A DNA stretch of 33,584 nt, taken from the NCBI GenBank assembly GCA_035454085.1, contig DAOTEJ010000022.1:1-33584 (forward strand), written 5' to 3'. Positions 8,598-17,738 of this stretch are shown piece after piece. A program made the position numbers and the translations under genes. The stretch's first letter is position 1; every line of letters begins with the position of its first letter. Source of the stretch: DAOTEJ01 sp035454085. GTDB taxonomy: Bacteria > Pseudomonadota > Gammaproteobacteria > Burkholderiales > Burkholderiaceae_F. The notes below the pieces were generated by a model that worked only from the letters and a program-made list of their open reading frames with translations, did not search any database and was not told the DNA's origin.

Positions 8598-9404
8598 TCA
8601 GCGCGGGTCGATCCAGATCAGAGCCGCGTGTCGACCGGTGGTGCGGTCACGCCGAAAGCTGAAGTAGCGGCGGGCATCGCTGAAAGTGCACGCATCGCCG
8701 CCCCACACATCTTCTACGCCGGAGCTTTCAAGAGCCTGACGGGCCAGGGCGGGAAGATCGGCAAGGTACTTGCCCGCGCCGAGCGGGGCAAAGGCCGCGC
8801 CGGCCCGCGCAAACCGCGCCTGCATCGCCTCGAGCACCTCTGCGCCGACCTCGAAGGCGCCCGGACCGATGCACGGGCCCAGCCAGGCCACCAGGCGCGC
8901 CTCGGGCTCGCCCAGCAGAGTGCGCAGGCGAGCGGCGCTCGCCTCGATCACCCCGCCCGCCAGGCCGCGCCAGCCGGCGTGCGCGACACCCACGGCGCGG
9001 CCGCGCGCATCGGCCAGCATCACGGGCAGGCAGTCGGCCACCAGCACCGCGCACACCACACCGGGCGTGGCCGTGACCACGGCATCGGCCACGGGCGGCG
9101 CAGCGCCGGGCGGCAAGGGCGTGCACGCCTCGTGCACCTTCACGCCATGAACCTGCTGCAGCCAGATCGGGGGCGCGGGCAGTGCGCGAGCCAGACGCGC
9201 GCGGTTCTCGGCCACCGCGGCGGGTTCGTCGCCGCAGGCCGCACCGAGGTTGAGTCCGCCTTCGCCTGGTACTGCGCCGCCCCAGGGGCCGCGCGAGACG
9301 CCGCCTGCGCGCAGCGTGAAGAGCGCGCGCACCCCCGGAGGCGCGTCCCAATCCGGCGAGATCACGCTGCCCGGCGGCAACTGCGGCGTGGGACCGGCGT
9401 TCAT
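8598..9404 (-). CDS. pgeF: Peptidoglycan editing factor PgeF (YfiH, laccase-domain family)
   Basis: A 268-residue protein of the multicopper-polyphenol-oxidase/YfiH family. E. coli PgeF removes mis-incorporated residues from peptidoglycan precursors, and related proteins act on purine nucleosides. The conserved set is His86 (QQVHGVKVH), Cys125 (VADCLPVML) and His142 (GVAHAGWRGLAGG), which together bind zinc. GPCIGPGAFEVG and YFSFRRDRTTGRHAALIW are the usual C-terminal motifs. I start it at the ATG at 9404, which overlaps the rluD stop as ATGA; this gives the expected length. The open frame reaches 9569 but only inside rluD. The rluD-pgeF pair is also adjacent in E. coli. Confidence 0.92.
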   Translation of the reverse strand: MNAGPTPQLPPGSVISPDWDAPPGVRALFTLRAGGVSRGPWGGAVPGEGGLNLGAACGDEPAAVAENRARLARALPAPPIWLQQVHGVKVHEACTPLPPGAAPPVADAVVTATPGVVCAVLVADCLPVMLADARGRAVGVAHAGWRGLAGGVIEASAARLRTLLGEPEARLVAWLGPCIGPGAFEVGAEVLEAMQARFARAGAAFAPLGAGKYLADLPALARQALESSGVEDVWGGDACTFSDARRYFSFRRDRTTGRHAALIWIDPR

Positions 9405-10456
9405 TCGAACGCCTTGCTGGGCCGATCCAGCGGGCCGAATCCCAGGCTGCGCATCAGGTCGTTCATGTCGGCCGGTGGCGGCCGGAACCAGGAGAGCGCC
9501 GCGCCGCTGGCCGGGTGGACCAGCCCGAGGCGGCAGGCGTGCAACGCTTGTCGATTGAATCCCGTCCACGGCGCGGCCCCAGGACGCGGATGCGGTGGGC
9601 GACCGCGATACACGGGGTCGCCGACCAGGGGCAGGCCCAGGGACTCGAGGTGCACGCGGATCTGGTGAGTCCTGCCGGTGTCGAGCCGGCAGACCACCCA
9701 GCTCAATTCTCCCGCCTCGGTGTTGGCCACGCCGAGTCGGGCCACGTGGGTGCGCGCCGGCTTGGCTGCGGGCCCCTGCCCCACCCGGAAGCGCAAGGGG
9801 TTGCGCGGGTCGCGCTCGATCGCGGCCTCGATGCTCGTTCGCTGCGGCGCTCGGCCCCGCACCACCGCCCAGTATTCGCGGGTCACGCTGCGGACCTGGA
9901 GTTGACGCACGAGGTCGGTCTGCGCGATGAGGTTGCGCGCCACCACCATCAGGCCGGAGGTGTCGGCATCCAGCCGGTGCACGATGCCCGCCCGCGGCAG
10001 GGCTGCCAGCGCCGGATCATGAGCCAGCAGTCCGTTGAGCAGGGTTCCGGACCAGTGGCCGGCCGCCGGGTGGACCACCAGGCCCGGCGGCTTGTCGAGC
10101 ACGATCAGGTCGGCATCCTCGTGGACGATGGCGAGCGTCATGGGCTCGGGCGCGAACGCCAGATCCTCGGGCGCGGGCACGGCGTGCACCACGACCCGCT
10201 GGCCAATCTGCACCGACTGGCGCGCGCGCTGCGCCGGCTCCCCGTCCACCCGCACCGCGCCCTGCTCGATCCAACTTTGCAGGCGGCTGCGCGATAGCCG
10301 CGGCAGGCGCGCGGCGAGCATCTTGTCGAGCCGTTCGCCGTGCTCGGCCGTGGCCACCGTGAAGGTCGCGAGCGGGCCCTCTGCGGCCTCGCCTTCCTCC
10401 CCGGTGTCGTCCTCGGACGGATGGGGCTGCCCGCTATACTCACCGCCTGACTTCAA
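9401..10456 (-). CDS. rluD: 23S rRNA pseudouridine synthase RluD
   Basis: Makes pseudouridines in helix 69 of 23S rRNA. It has 351 residues from a TTG at 10456, chosen because GGAGGG precedes it by 7 nt and no ATG occurs before the first domain. The first 30 residues are acidic and poorly conserved in appearance, so a start slightly further in (for example the GTG near residue 34) cannot be excluded. An S4 RNA-binding domain (about 39-95: ERLDKMLAARLPRLSRSRLQ) precedes the catalytic domain, which has GIVHRLDADTSGLMVV with the catalytic Asp163. RTHQIRVHL and GDPVYRG follow. The stop overlaps the pgeF start by 4 bp (ATGA), suggesting translational coupling. It is divergent from bamD with only 14 bp between the proposed starts. 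Confidence 0.92.
   Translation of the reverse strand: MKSGGEYSGQPHPSEDDTGEEGEAAEGPLATFTVATAEHGERLDKMLAARLPRLSRSRLQSWIEQGAVRVDGEPAQRARQSVQIGQRVVVHAVPAPEDLAFAPEPMTLAIVHEDADLIVLDKPPGLVVHPAAGHWSGTLLNGLLAHDPALAALPRAGIVHRLDADTSGLMVVARNLIAQTDLVRQLQVRSVTREYWAVVRGRAPQRTSIEAAIERDPRNPLRFRVGQGPAAKPARTHVARLGVANTEAGELSWVVCRLDTGRTHQIRVHLESLGLPLVGDPVYRGRPPHPRPGAAPWTGFNRQALHACRLGLVHPASGAALSWFRPPPADMNDLMRSLGFGPLDRPSKAFE
10435..10440 (+). promoter_or_regulatory. Candidate -10 element for bamD
   Basis: TATACT matches TATAAT at 5 of 6 bases and lies 30 bp before the bamD ATG. I see no convincing -35 about 17 bp upstream. If the rluD TTG start is right, this element lies inside the rluD coding sequence. Confidence 0.35.
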
Positions 10457-10470
10457 CGCGCCGCCCTCCG

Positions 10471-11265
10471 ATGTCCTCTGCCTCCGCGCCCGCGCCTCTG
10501 CGCCGCGCCGCCCAAAGTTTCGCCGCCCTGTGCGCCGTCCTGCTGCTTGCGTCCTGCGGCTGGCTGAGCGGCTTGGGCAAGGATCCGACCGCTGACTGGA
10601 GCGCCGACAAATTGTATGCGGAGGCGCGCAACGAGCTGAACGAGGGCAACTACGCCAAGGCGCGCGAGTACTACCAGAAGCTCGAGTCGCGCTACCCCTT
10701 CGGCCGCCACGGCCAGCAGGCGCAGATCGAGCTCGCTTTCACCTATTACAAGGAAGGCGACAACGCTCAGGCGATCCAGATCACCGACCGCTTCCTGCGC
10801 CAGTACCCGAACCACCCCTTCGCGGACTACGTTCTGTACATCAAGGCGCTGGCCACCTTCAGCGAGGACGATGGTCTGGTTTCGCGCCTGACCCGCCAGG
10901 ACATGGCGGATCGCGACGCCAAGGGCGCGCGCGAGTCCTTCGAGATCCTGCGCGAGCTCGTCACGCGCTATCCCGAGAGCCGCTACGCGCCCGAGGCGCG
11001 CGCGCGGATGCGCGAACTGGTCGACGCCCAGGCCCGCGGCGAGGTCAACGTCGCCCGCTTCTACTACACGCGCCGCGCCTACGTGGCGGCGATCGCGCGG
11101 GCGCAGAACGTGCTGCGCGACTTCCAGTCGACCCCCTACGCCCGCGACGCGCTCAAGATCATGGTCGACAGCTACGCGGCCCTTGGGCTGTCCGACCTGC
11201 AGGCCGACACGCAGCGCGTGCTCGACCTCAACTTTCCCCAGGGCGCGCCCCGCAAGTCGCCCTGA
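10471..11265 (+). CDS. bamD: Outer membrane protein assembly factor BamD (ComL/YfiO)
   Basis: An essential lipoprotein of the BAM complex that inserts beta-barrel proteins into the outer membrane. It has 264 residues. The lipoprotein signal is clear: a positively charged N-terminus (LRRAAQ), a hydrophobic stretch (FAALCAVLLL) and the lipobox LLASC with Cys29 as the lipidated residue. TPR-like helices follow from about 44 (ADKLYAEARNELNEGNYAKAREYYQKLESRYPFGRHGQQAQIELAFTYYK is read as two of them), and the TRQDMADRD segment (around 145) is typical of BamD. It is divergent from rluD and converges on the helicase gene with 4 bp between stops. No strong ribosome-binding site is visible before the ATG. 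Confidence 0.95.
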   Translation: MSSASAPAPLRRAAQSFAALCAVLLLASCGWLSGLGKDPTADWSADKLYAEARNELNEGNYAKAREYYQKLESRYPFGRHGQQAQIELAFTYYKEGDNAQAIQITDRFLRQYPNHPFADYVLYIKALATFSEDDGLVSRLTRQDMADRDAKGARESFEILRELVTRYPESRYAPEARARMRELVDAQARGEVNVARFYYTRRAYVAAIARAQNVLRDFQSTPYARDALKIMVDSYAALGLSDLQADTQRVLDLNFPQGAPRKSP

Positions 11266-11269
11266 GTCT

Positions 11270-13300
11270 CTAGGGCGCGGCGCCTTCGTCGATCGCGGAT
11301 CGCTCCAGGAAGGCACAGGCGCGCTCCAGGCGCCGCGTGCGGGCAAAGGGCGGCAGGCTGGCAAGCACCGTCTTGCCATAGGGCTTGGTCACCAGGCGGC
11401 CGTCCAGGATCATCAGCACGCCCCGATCGCCCTCGTCGCGAATCAGTCGCCCCACGCCCTGCTGCAGCAGGGTCACCGCGCTCGGCAACTGGTAGTCCAT
11501 GAAGGGGTTGCGCCCCTGGGCGCGCAGCCAGCGGATGCGCGCCTCGACCACCGGATCGTCGGGCGGCGCAAACGGCAGCTTGTCGATCACCACGAGGCTG
11601 AGCGCTTCGCCGCGGATGTCGATGCCCTCCCAGAAGCTGACCGAGCCCACCAGCACGGCGTTGCCGGCCTCGCGAAAGCGCTCGATCAGCGCGCGCCGCG
11701 TGGCCTCGCCCTGCACCAGCAGGGGTAGCTCGAGGGCGCTCGCCGCAAGGTGGCTGCGCAGGCGCTCGGCCACGCGGTCCACCGCCCGCAGGGTGGTGCA
11801 CAGCACGAAGGCCCGCCCATGCGAGGCCTCGATCAGAGGCCAGGCCAGATCGGCCACGCGCTCGGCGAAGTCCGCGCCCAGCGGATCGGGCAGGTCATCG
11901 GGCAGGTAGAGCAGCGCCTGGCGCGCAAAGTCGAACGGACTCTCCCAGCGGCCGGTGCGCGCCTCGGCCAGACCCATCTCGCCCAGGAAGTGGTCGAAGC
12001 GCCCGGCCGTGGTCAGGGTCGCGGAGGTCAGGATCCAGGCCTGCGCCTGGCGTTCGCGCGCCCTGGCGAAGGCCGCCGCGAAGGACAGCGGGGTGGCGTG
12101 AAACTGGGCCCCGTGCGCGGAGGTACTGACCCAGCGCACCAGCGGGCCGGTCTCGGCGTCCACGCCGGCTTGCGGTTGCGCGGCCGCACGCTGCCATGCC
12201 TCGATCGCGACGCGAAGCTCGGCGCCCCGGGGGCCGAGCAGGTCGAGCTCTGCATCGCGGTGGCGGTTGGCTTCCAGCGCCTCGCTCAGTTCGCCCAGCG
12301 CCTCCCCCGCTGCCTGCAACTGCTTGGCGAGCGCGGCGGGCGCCGGCAGGCGGTCCAGAGCTACTCGGCGTCCGGCCTCCATGCCCTGTTCGGCCAGCGC
12401 CAGGCGCACCTCCCGGGTGGCGCGCTCGAGTGCATCCGCGAGCCGGCTCCAGGGCGCACCATCGGGCGCGCGGCTCGCTCCCAGCGCGCGCGCGTCGCGG
12501 GCAAGTTCGACGACCTGGGACAAGGACAGCATCGATCCGAAGAAGTCCGCGGCGACCTCGGGCAGCTGGTGCGCTTCGTCGAGGATCACGGTGTCGACCG
12601 CTGGCAGGAAGTCGGCGATCGCGTCGTCGCGCAGCGCCAGGTCGGCGAGGAAGAGGTGGTGGTTGACCACCACCACGTCGGCCGCCTGCGCCTCGCGTCG
12701 CGCCTTGAAGACGAAGCACTCCTGAAAGCGCGGACACTCGGAGCCGAGGCAGTTGTCGCGCGTCGAGGTGACCGCCGGCCAGATCGAGGCGTGCTCGGGA
12801 ACCGCGGCGAGCTCGGCGCGGTCTCCGCTGTGCGTCAGGCGCGCGAAGCGCAGGATCTCGCGCAGGTGGAAGGCCTCCTCGCGCGAGGCGAGGCGACCCT
12901 GGGACTCGGTGCGCTCGAGCCGCAGCAGGCACACGTAGTTGGCGCGCCCCTTGAGCAGCGCGGTGCTCGCGTTGACGCCCAGCGCCGCGCGCACGGCGGG
13001 CAGGTCCTTGCCATAGAGCTGGTCCTGCAAGGGCTTGCTGCCGGTCGAGACGAGCACCTTGCCACCGGCCAGCAGCGCGGGCACCAGGTACGCGAAGGTC
13101 TTGCCGGTGCCGGTGCCTGCCTCGGCAACCATGGTGCCGCCCGTGGCGATGGTGGCGGCGATGGCCACGGCCATTTCTGCCTGCGAGGGACGCGCGCTGA
13201 AGCCGGGCAGCGCCCTGGCCAGGGGGCCGTGCTCAGCGAAGGCTTGCTCGACTTCGCCAAACCCGGCGGCCGCGCGCTGCGCGTCGGCGCTGTCGCTCAT
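11270..13300 (-). CDS. yoaA: ATP-dependent DNA helicase, YoaA/DinG (XPD-like) family
   Basis: A 676-residue superfamily 2 helicase with an iron-sulfur domain, predicted to unwind DNA 5' to 3' during repair. Walker A AGTGTGKT is at 61-68 and the DEAH box at 241-244. Between them are four cysteines, Cys124, Cys184, Cys189 and Cys195 (YVCLL, NCLGSECPRFQEC), the usual [4Fe-4S] ligands of this family. The C-terminal part has FWEGIDIRGEALSLVVIDKLPF and QGVGRLIRDEGDRG (motif VI). The FWEGIDIRG/DKLPFAPPDDPV wording seems nearer YoaA than DinG, but I cannot decide firmly between the paralogues. It starts 12 bp after the YdcH-like gene and probably shares its transcript. Confidence 0.88.
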   Translation of the reverse strand: MSDSADAQRAAAGFGEVEQAFAEHGPLARALPGFSARPSQAEMAVAIAATIATGGTMVAEAGTGTGKTFAYLVPALLAGGKVLVSTGSKPLQDQLYGKDLPAVRAALGVNASTALLKGRANYVCLLRLERTESQGRLASREEAFHLREILRFARLTHSGDRAELAAVPEHASIWPAVTSTRDNCLGSECPRFQECFVFKARREAQAADVVVVNHHLFLADLALRDDAIADFLPAVDTVILDEAHQLPEVAADFFGSMLSLSQVVELARDARALGASRAPDGAPWSRLADALERATREVRLALAEQGMEAGRRVALDRLPAPAALAKQLQAAGEALGELSEALEANRHRDAELDLLGPRGAELRVAIEAWQRAAAQPQAGVDAETGPLVRWVSTSAHGAQFHATPLSFAAAFARARERQAQAWILTSATLTTAGRFDHFLGEMGLAEARTGRWESPFDFARQALLYLPDDLPDPLGADFAERVADLAWPLIEASHGRAFVLCTTLRAVDRVAERLRSHLAASALELPLLVQGEATRRALIERFREAGNAVLVGSVSFWEGIDIRGEALSLVVIDKLPFAPPDDPVVEARIRWLRAQGRNPFMDYQLPSAVTLLQQGVGRLIRDEGDRGVLMILDGRLVTKPYGKTVLASLPPFARTRRLERACAFLERSAIDEGAAP

Positions 13301-13312
13301 CCGCGCCGCGCC

Positions 13313-13510
13313 TCAGGCCGGGATGTCCGGCACGAGTTCCATTTGCAGCAGGGCGAGTGTGTCCTTGATCTGCAATTTGCGCTTCTTGAGTCGGCGCAGG
13401 TGCAGCTCGTCCGCTCCGCTGTAGGCCGCCAGACGCGCGATCGCCTCGTCCAGATCGCGGTGCTCGATCTGCAACTCGATGATGCGGCGCTTGATCTCTT
13501 GCTGTTCCAC
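13313..13510 (-). CDS. YdcH-like DUF465 small protein
   Basis: A 65-residue, highly charged helical protein. The pattern LQIEHRDLDEAIARL ... DELHLRRLKKRKLQIKDTLALLQ is the DUF465/YdcH signature: two amphipathic helices with a KK-x-KLxLKD-like core at about 42-50. Its function is not established. The start is a GTG at 13510 with no clear ribosome-binding site; no in-frame ATG is available upstream. It lies directly before the helicase gene and is divergent from the PP2C phosphatase gene. Confidence 0.82.
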   Translation of the reverse strand: MEQQEIKRRIIELQIEHRDLDEAIARLAAYSGADELHLRRLKKRKLQIKDTLALLQMELVPDIPA

Positions 13511-13573
13511 GAGTGTGGGATGGGACGAAACGACCCCGATGATAGACTGCCCCGGCTCTCACCGAGGCGAGCC

Positions 13574-14353
13574 TTGCAACGTTTCAAGATCAACGCCTGT
13601 ACCGCGCAGCACATCGGCGACCGTGCCGAGCAACAGGACCGAGTGGCCATTTTCACCGGCAGGCGTCTGCCCGGGGCGCTGATGGCCATCGTCGCCGACG
13701 GCATGGGTGGGCGCAGCGGCGGGCGCATGGCCTCGGATCAGGTGATCTCTACCGCCGAGCAGCTCTTCGCCGAGGCCTCGCCCCACGACGGCAGCGTGCG
13801 CCAGCTGCTCGAGACGATCGCGTCCGAGGCGCACACCGTCATCCGCCTGGCGGCCCTGGCCGAGGAAAAGGAGCCGCACAGCACGCTGTGCGTGCTCGTG
13901 CTCTTTGGTGGCCGGGCCGCCTGGGCACACGCGGGCGACACCCGGCTCTACCACTTCCGCCGCGGCGCGCTGCTGTCGCGCACCGCAGACCACACCTACG
14001 TGGAGCAATTGCGCGCCGAGGGCCGGCTCGAGGAACTCGAGGGCGCGGCCTCGCGCTACAAGAACATCCTGGTCAGCGCGCTCGGAATCAACCGCGCGCC
14101 CCACGTCGAGATCACCGAGACCGCCGACCTGCAGGTCGGCGACACCTTCCTCCTGGCGAGCGACGGATTGTGGGCCTACTTCGTCGATGAGGAGCTTGGC
14201 GAGGTGCTCGACCGCCTGCCGCCCCGTGAAGCCTCGAACCACCTCATCGAGCAGGCCCGGCAGCGCGCGCGCGGCCGCGGCGACAACCTGTCCCTGGCGC
14301 TGGTGCGGCTCGACGAGCCGCCACCGCGGCCACGCGTGGCCGCGCCCGAGTAG
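13574..14353 (+). CDS. PP2C-family protein serine/threonine phosphatase
   Basis: A metal-dependent phosphatase of the PPM/PP2C type, 259 residues from a TTG at 13574. I prefer this start because GAGG lies 6 nt before it and the domain begins at once (RFKINACTAQHIGDRAEQQDR). An in-frame ATG at 13520 would add 18 residues with no family likeness. Metal-binding motifs are QQD (20-22), ADGMGG (41-46, Asp42), SDG (196-198, Asp197) and GDN (236-238, Asp237). GDTRLYHFRRG and ADHTYVEQL are also typical. There is no transmembrane or sensor segment, so this is a bare cytoplasmic catalytic domain. No Ser/Thr kinase gene lies nearby, so its partner is unknown. It runs convergent to the coiled-coil gene, with 30 bp between the stops. 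Confidence 0.88.
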   Translation: MQRFKINACTAQHIGDRAEQQDRVAIFTGRRLPGALMAIVADGMGGRSGGRMASDQVISTAEQLFAEASPHDGSVRQLLETIASEAHTVIRLAALAEEKEPHSTLCVLVLFGGRAAWAHAGDTRLYHFRRGALLSRTADHTYVEQLRAEGRLEELEGAASRYKNILVSALGINRAPHVEITETADLQVGDTFLLASDGLWAYFVDEELGEVLDRLPPREASNHLIEQARQRARGRGDNLSLALVRLDEPPPRPRVAAPE

Positions 14354-14383
14354 CCCGGCAGCCGCGGAGGCCGGGGCCCCGCC

Positions 14384-15142
14384 CTACTGCCTCTGTGCTT
14401 CGCGTGCTTTCTCGGCGCGCTGAATCAGGGCCTCGCGCTCTTCAGCTTCCTTCTCGCGCCGCGCCGCGCGTTCCGCCCGCTTGCGCTCGGCCTCGGCCTT
14501 CTTGCGCGCCTGCTCCGCCTGGCGTGCCTGCGCCTCGGCCTGCTTGTCGGCGTAGGCGCGCGCCTTGTCCGGTGCCTCGGCCGCTCGGGCTCGCGCCTCG
14601 GCCTCGCGGCTGCGCACCTGGGCCGCCTTTTCCTCCTGCGCGCGGCGCTTGGCGTCCGACTCCTCGGGTGTAGGGCCAGAGGGTGCGCGCTCTCCTTCGA
14701 CCTTCCGGGCCTCGTGCTTGGCGCGTGCCGCCTCCTCCTCGCGCGCCCGCTGGGCGTCGCGCGCGGGCTGCTCGGCGGCCGCCTTGGCCTTGCGCGCGGC
14801 CGCCTCGTCCGCATCGATGCGGCGGATCGCATCCTTGGCCTCGACCTCGACGCGACGGGCCGCACGACGCTGGGTCTCGGCCTTGATCCTGGCGTCCTCG
14901 CGGCAGGCGTTGACCAGGAACTTCTCGCTGCAGGCTGCCAGCGCGCGCTGCTCCTCGGTCTTGATGCGCTTGATCTCGTCCTCGGCGGCACGCTGTGCGG
15001 CCTCGGCCTGGGTGCGGTCGGCAATGCTGCCGGCCGGGAAGCGCTCGGCCAGTTCCGCAGCGTGCGCCGTTGGCGCCGCAAGCGCGGCCTGAAGGCAGGC
15101 CAGCGCGAACCAACGAGCACTGCGCACGAGCCGGCGCCTCAT
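14384..15142 (-). CDS. Periplasmic Ala/Glu/Arg/Lys-rich coiled-coil protein, function unknown
   Basis: A 252-residue protein I cannot name. The first 29 residues form a signal peptide (MRRRLVRSARWFALACLQAALAAPTAHA, cut near AHA-A). After about 40 it is almost entirely Ala, Glu, Arg, Lys and Gln in heptad-like order, a long predicted coiled coil up to the C-terminus, like the middle part of TolA. Only two cysteines remain in the mature part (ALAACSEKFLVNACRED, about 69-85), and they could pair. I remember similar 'C-x-KF-x-VN-x-C' proteins of unknown function in Burkholderiales but cannot verify this. The ATG at 15142 overlaps the zapE stop as ATGA, so translation should be coupled to zapE. 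Low-complexity composition makes homology claims risky. Confidence 0.75.
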   Translation of the reverse strand: MRRRLVRSARWFALACLQAALAAPTAHAAELAERFPAGSIADRTQAEAAQRAAEDEIKRIKTEEQRALAACSEKFLVNACREDARIKAETQRRAARRVEVEAKDAIRRIDADEAAARKAKAAAEQPARDAQRAREEEAARAKHEARKVEGERAPSGPTPEESDAKRRAQEEKAAQVRSREAEARARAAEAPDKARAYADKQAEAQARQAEQARKKAEAERKRAERAARREKEAEEREALIQRAEKAREAQRQ

Positions 15143-16230
15143 ACCGTCGCCACCGCGCGGCGCGCCGACTCGAGGTATTCGCGCGACTGCATCTCGGTCA
15201 GGCGCGAGGCGGTGCGCACGAACTCGTGGGCCAGCGCACCGCTGGTGTAGAGCTCCTCGGGCGCGGCGTCGGCCGAGATCACCAGCTTCACACGGTGGTC
15301 GTAGAGCACGTCGACCAGCCAGGTGAAGCGGCGCGCCTCCGATGCCTGGCCCGCCGACATGCGCGGCACGCTGGACAGCAGCACGGTCTGGAACCGGGCG
15401 GCGATCTCGAGGTAGTCCATCTGCGAGCGCGGGCCGCCGCAAAGCACCGCGAAGTCGAACCACACCACCGAACCGGCGCGCCGTCGCGCGCGGATCTGGC
15501 GCGCCTCGATGGTCAGCACCGGACTGTCGTCTTCCGTGGCCGCCAGCTCGTCGAAGAGCGCGCCAAGCTCGGCGTCGGCCTCGGGGCCGGCGGGCACGAT
15601 GTAGGCGCGGCGCTGCTCGAGCGTGCGCCGCCGGTAGTCGATGCCAGCGTCCACCTGGATCACGTCGAGCCGCTCCTTGAGCAGTGCGATCGCGGGCAGC
15701 AGCCGGTCGCGATGCAGGCCGTCGGGGTAGAGCGCGTCGGGCGCGTAGTTCGAGGTGATCACGAAGCCTGTATTGAGGGTGAAGAGCCGGTCGAGCAGAC
15801 GATAGAGGATCATCGCGTCCGCGATGTCCGAGACGTGGAACTCGTCGAAGCAGATCAGCCGGTAGCGGCTGGCGATGGCACTGGCCACCTCGTCGAGCGG
15901 GTCGGGCGTGCCCCTGAGGCGGTCGAGCTCGTGATGCACGCCACGCATGAACTCGTGGAAGTGCACGCGCGTCTTGCGCAGCACCGGTGCGGTGGCGAAG
16001 AAGGCATCCATCAGGAAGCTCTTGCCCCGCCCCACCCCGCCCCACAGATACACGCCGCGCGGCACGGGCGGCTTGACCAGCATCTTCTTGAGCCGGTTCG
16101 AACGGCGCAACTTGTAGGCGCGCCAGTCGCGGTCGAGCTGGGCGAGGCGCTCGGCGGCAGCGCGTTGCGCCGGGTCGAGGGCGTAGCCGCGGCTCGAGAG
16201 CGCGTCCCCGAGCCGGCTGAGGAAGGGCAT
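15139..16230 (-). CDS. zapE: Cell division protein ZapE (AFG1-like ATPase)
   Basis: A 363-residue P-loop ATPase of the AFG1/ZapE family, which in E. coli associates with the Z-ring and affects FtsZ bundling. Walker A GGVGRGKS is at 64-71, following the typical KPPVPRGVYLWG. Walker B is LICFDEFHVSD with Asp129 and Glu130. FHEFMRGVHHEL (91-102) and ITSNYAPDALYPDGLHRDRLLPAI are family hallmarks. It lies 16 bp downstream of lpdA on the same strand, so it is probably read from the odhA-odhB-lpdA transcript, and it overlaps the next gene by 4 bp. Confidence 0.94.
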   Translation of the reverse strand: MPFLSRLGDALSSRGYALDPAQRAAAERLAQLDRDWRAYKLRRSNRLKKMLVKPPVPRGVYLWGGVGRGKSFLMDAFFATAPVLRKTRVHFHEFMRGVHHELDRLRGTPDPLDEVASAIASRYRLICFDEFHVSDIADAMILYRLLDRLFTLNTGFVITSNYAPDALYPDGLHRDRLLPAIALLKERLDVIQVDAGIDYRRRTLEQRRAYIVPAGPEADAELGALFDELAATEDDSPVLTIEARQIRARRRAGSVVWFDFAVLCGGPRSQMDYLEIAARFQTVLLSSVPRMSAGQASEARRFTWLVDVLYDHRVKLVISADAAPEELYTSGALAHEFVRTASRLTEMQSREYLESARRAVATV

Positions 16231-16246
16231 GGGGGGCGCGCCGGTC

Positions 16247-17674
<1,428 letters not shown>

Positions 17675-17738
17675 GGGAAGTCTCTGGGCGAGAGCGGGGG
17701 CACGCCCGGCGTAGCCCCGCGAGTGGGTCGGGGCGGGC

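Noticed and set aside
11750..13573. Upstream extension of the PP2C frame to 11750
   Set aside because: It lies wholly antisense to the helicase gene and has no family likeness; the domain starts at about 13577.
14354..14383. CGGGGCCCCG palindrome between the PP2C gene and the coiled-coil gene as a terminator
   Set aside because: It is only a short GC palindrome with no loop and no T-run; in such GC-rich DNA this is expected by chance.
14384..15000. Internal repeats of the coiled-coil gene as a tandem repeat or CRISPR-like array
   Set aside because: Repetition is at the level of Ala/Glu/Arg/Lys codons; there is no fixed repeat unit and no spacers.
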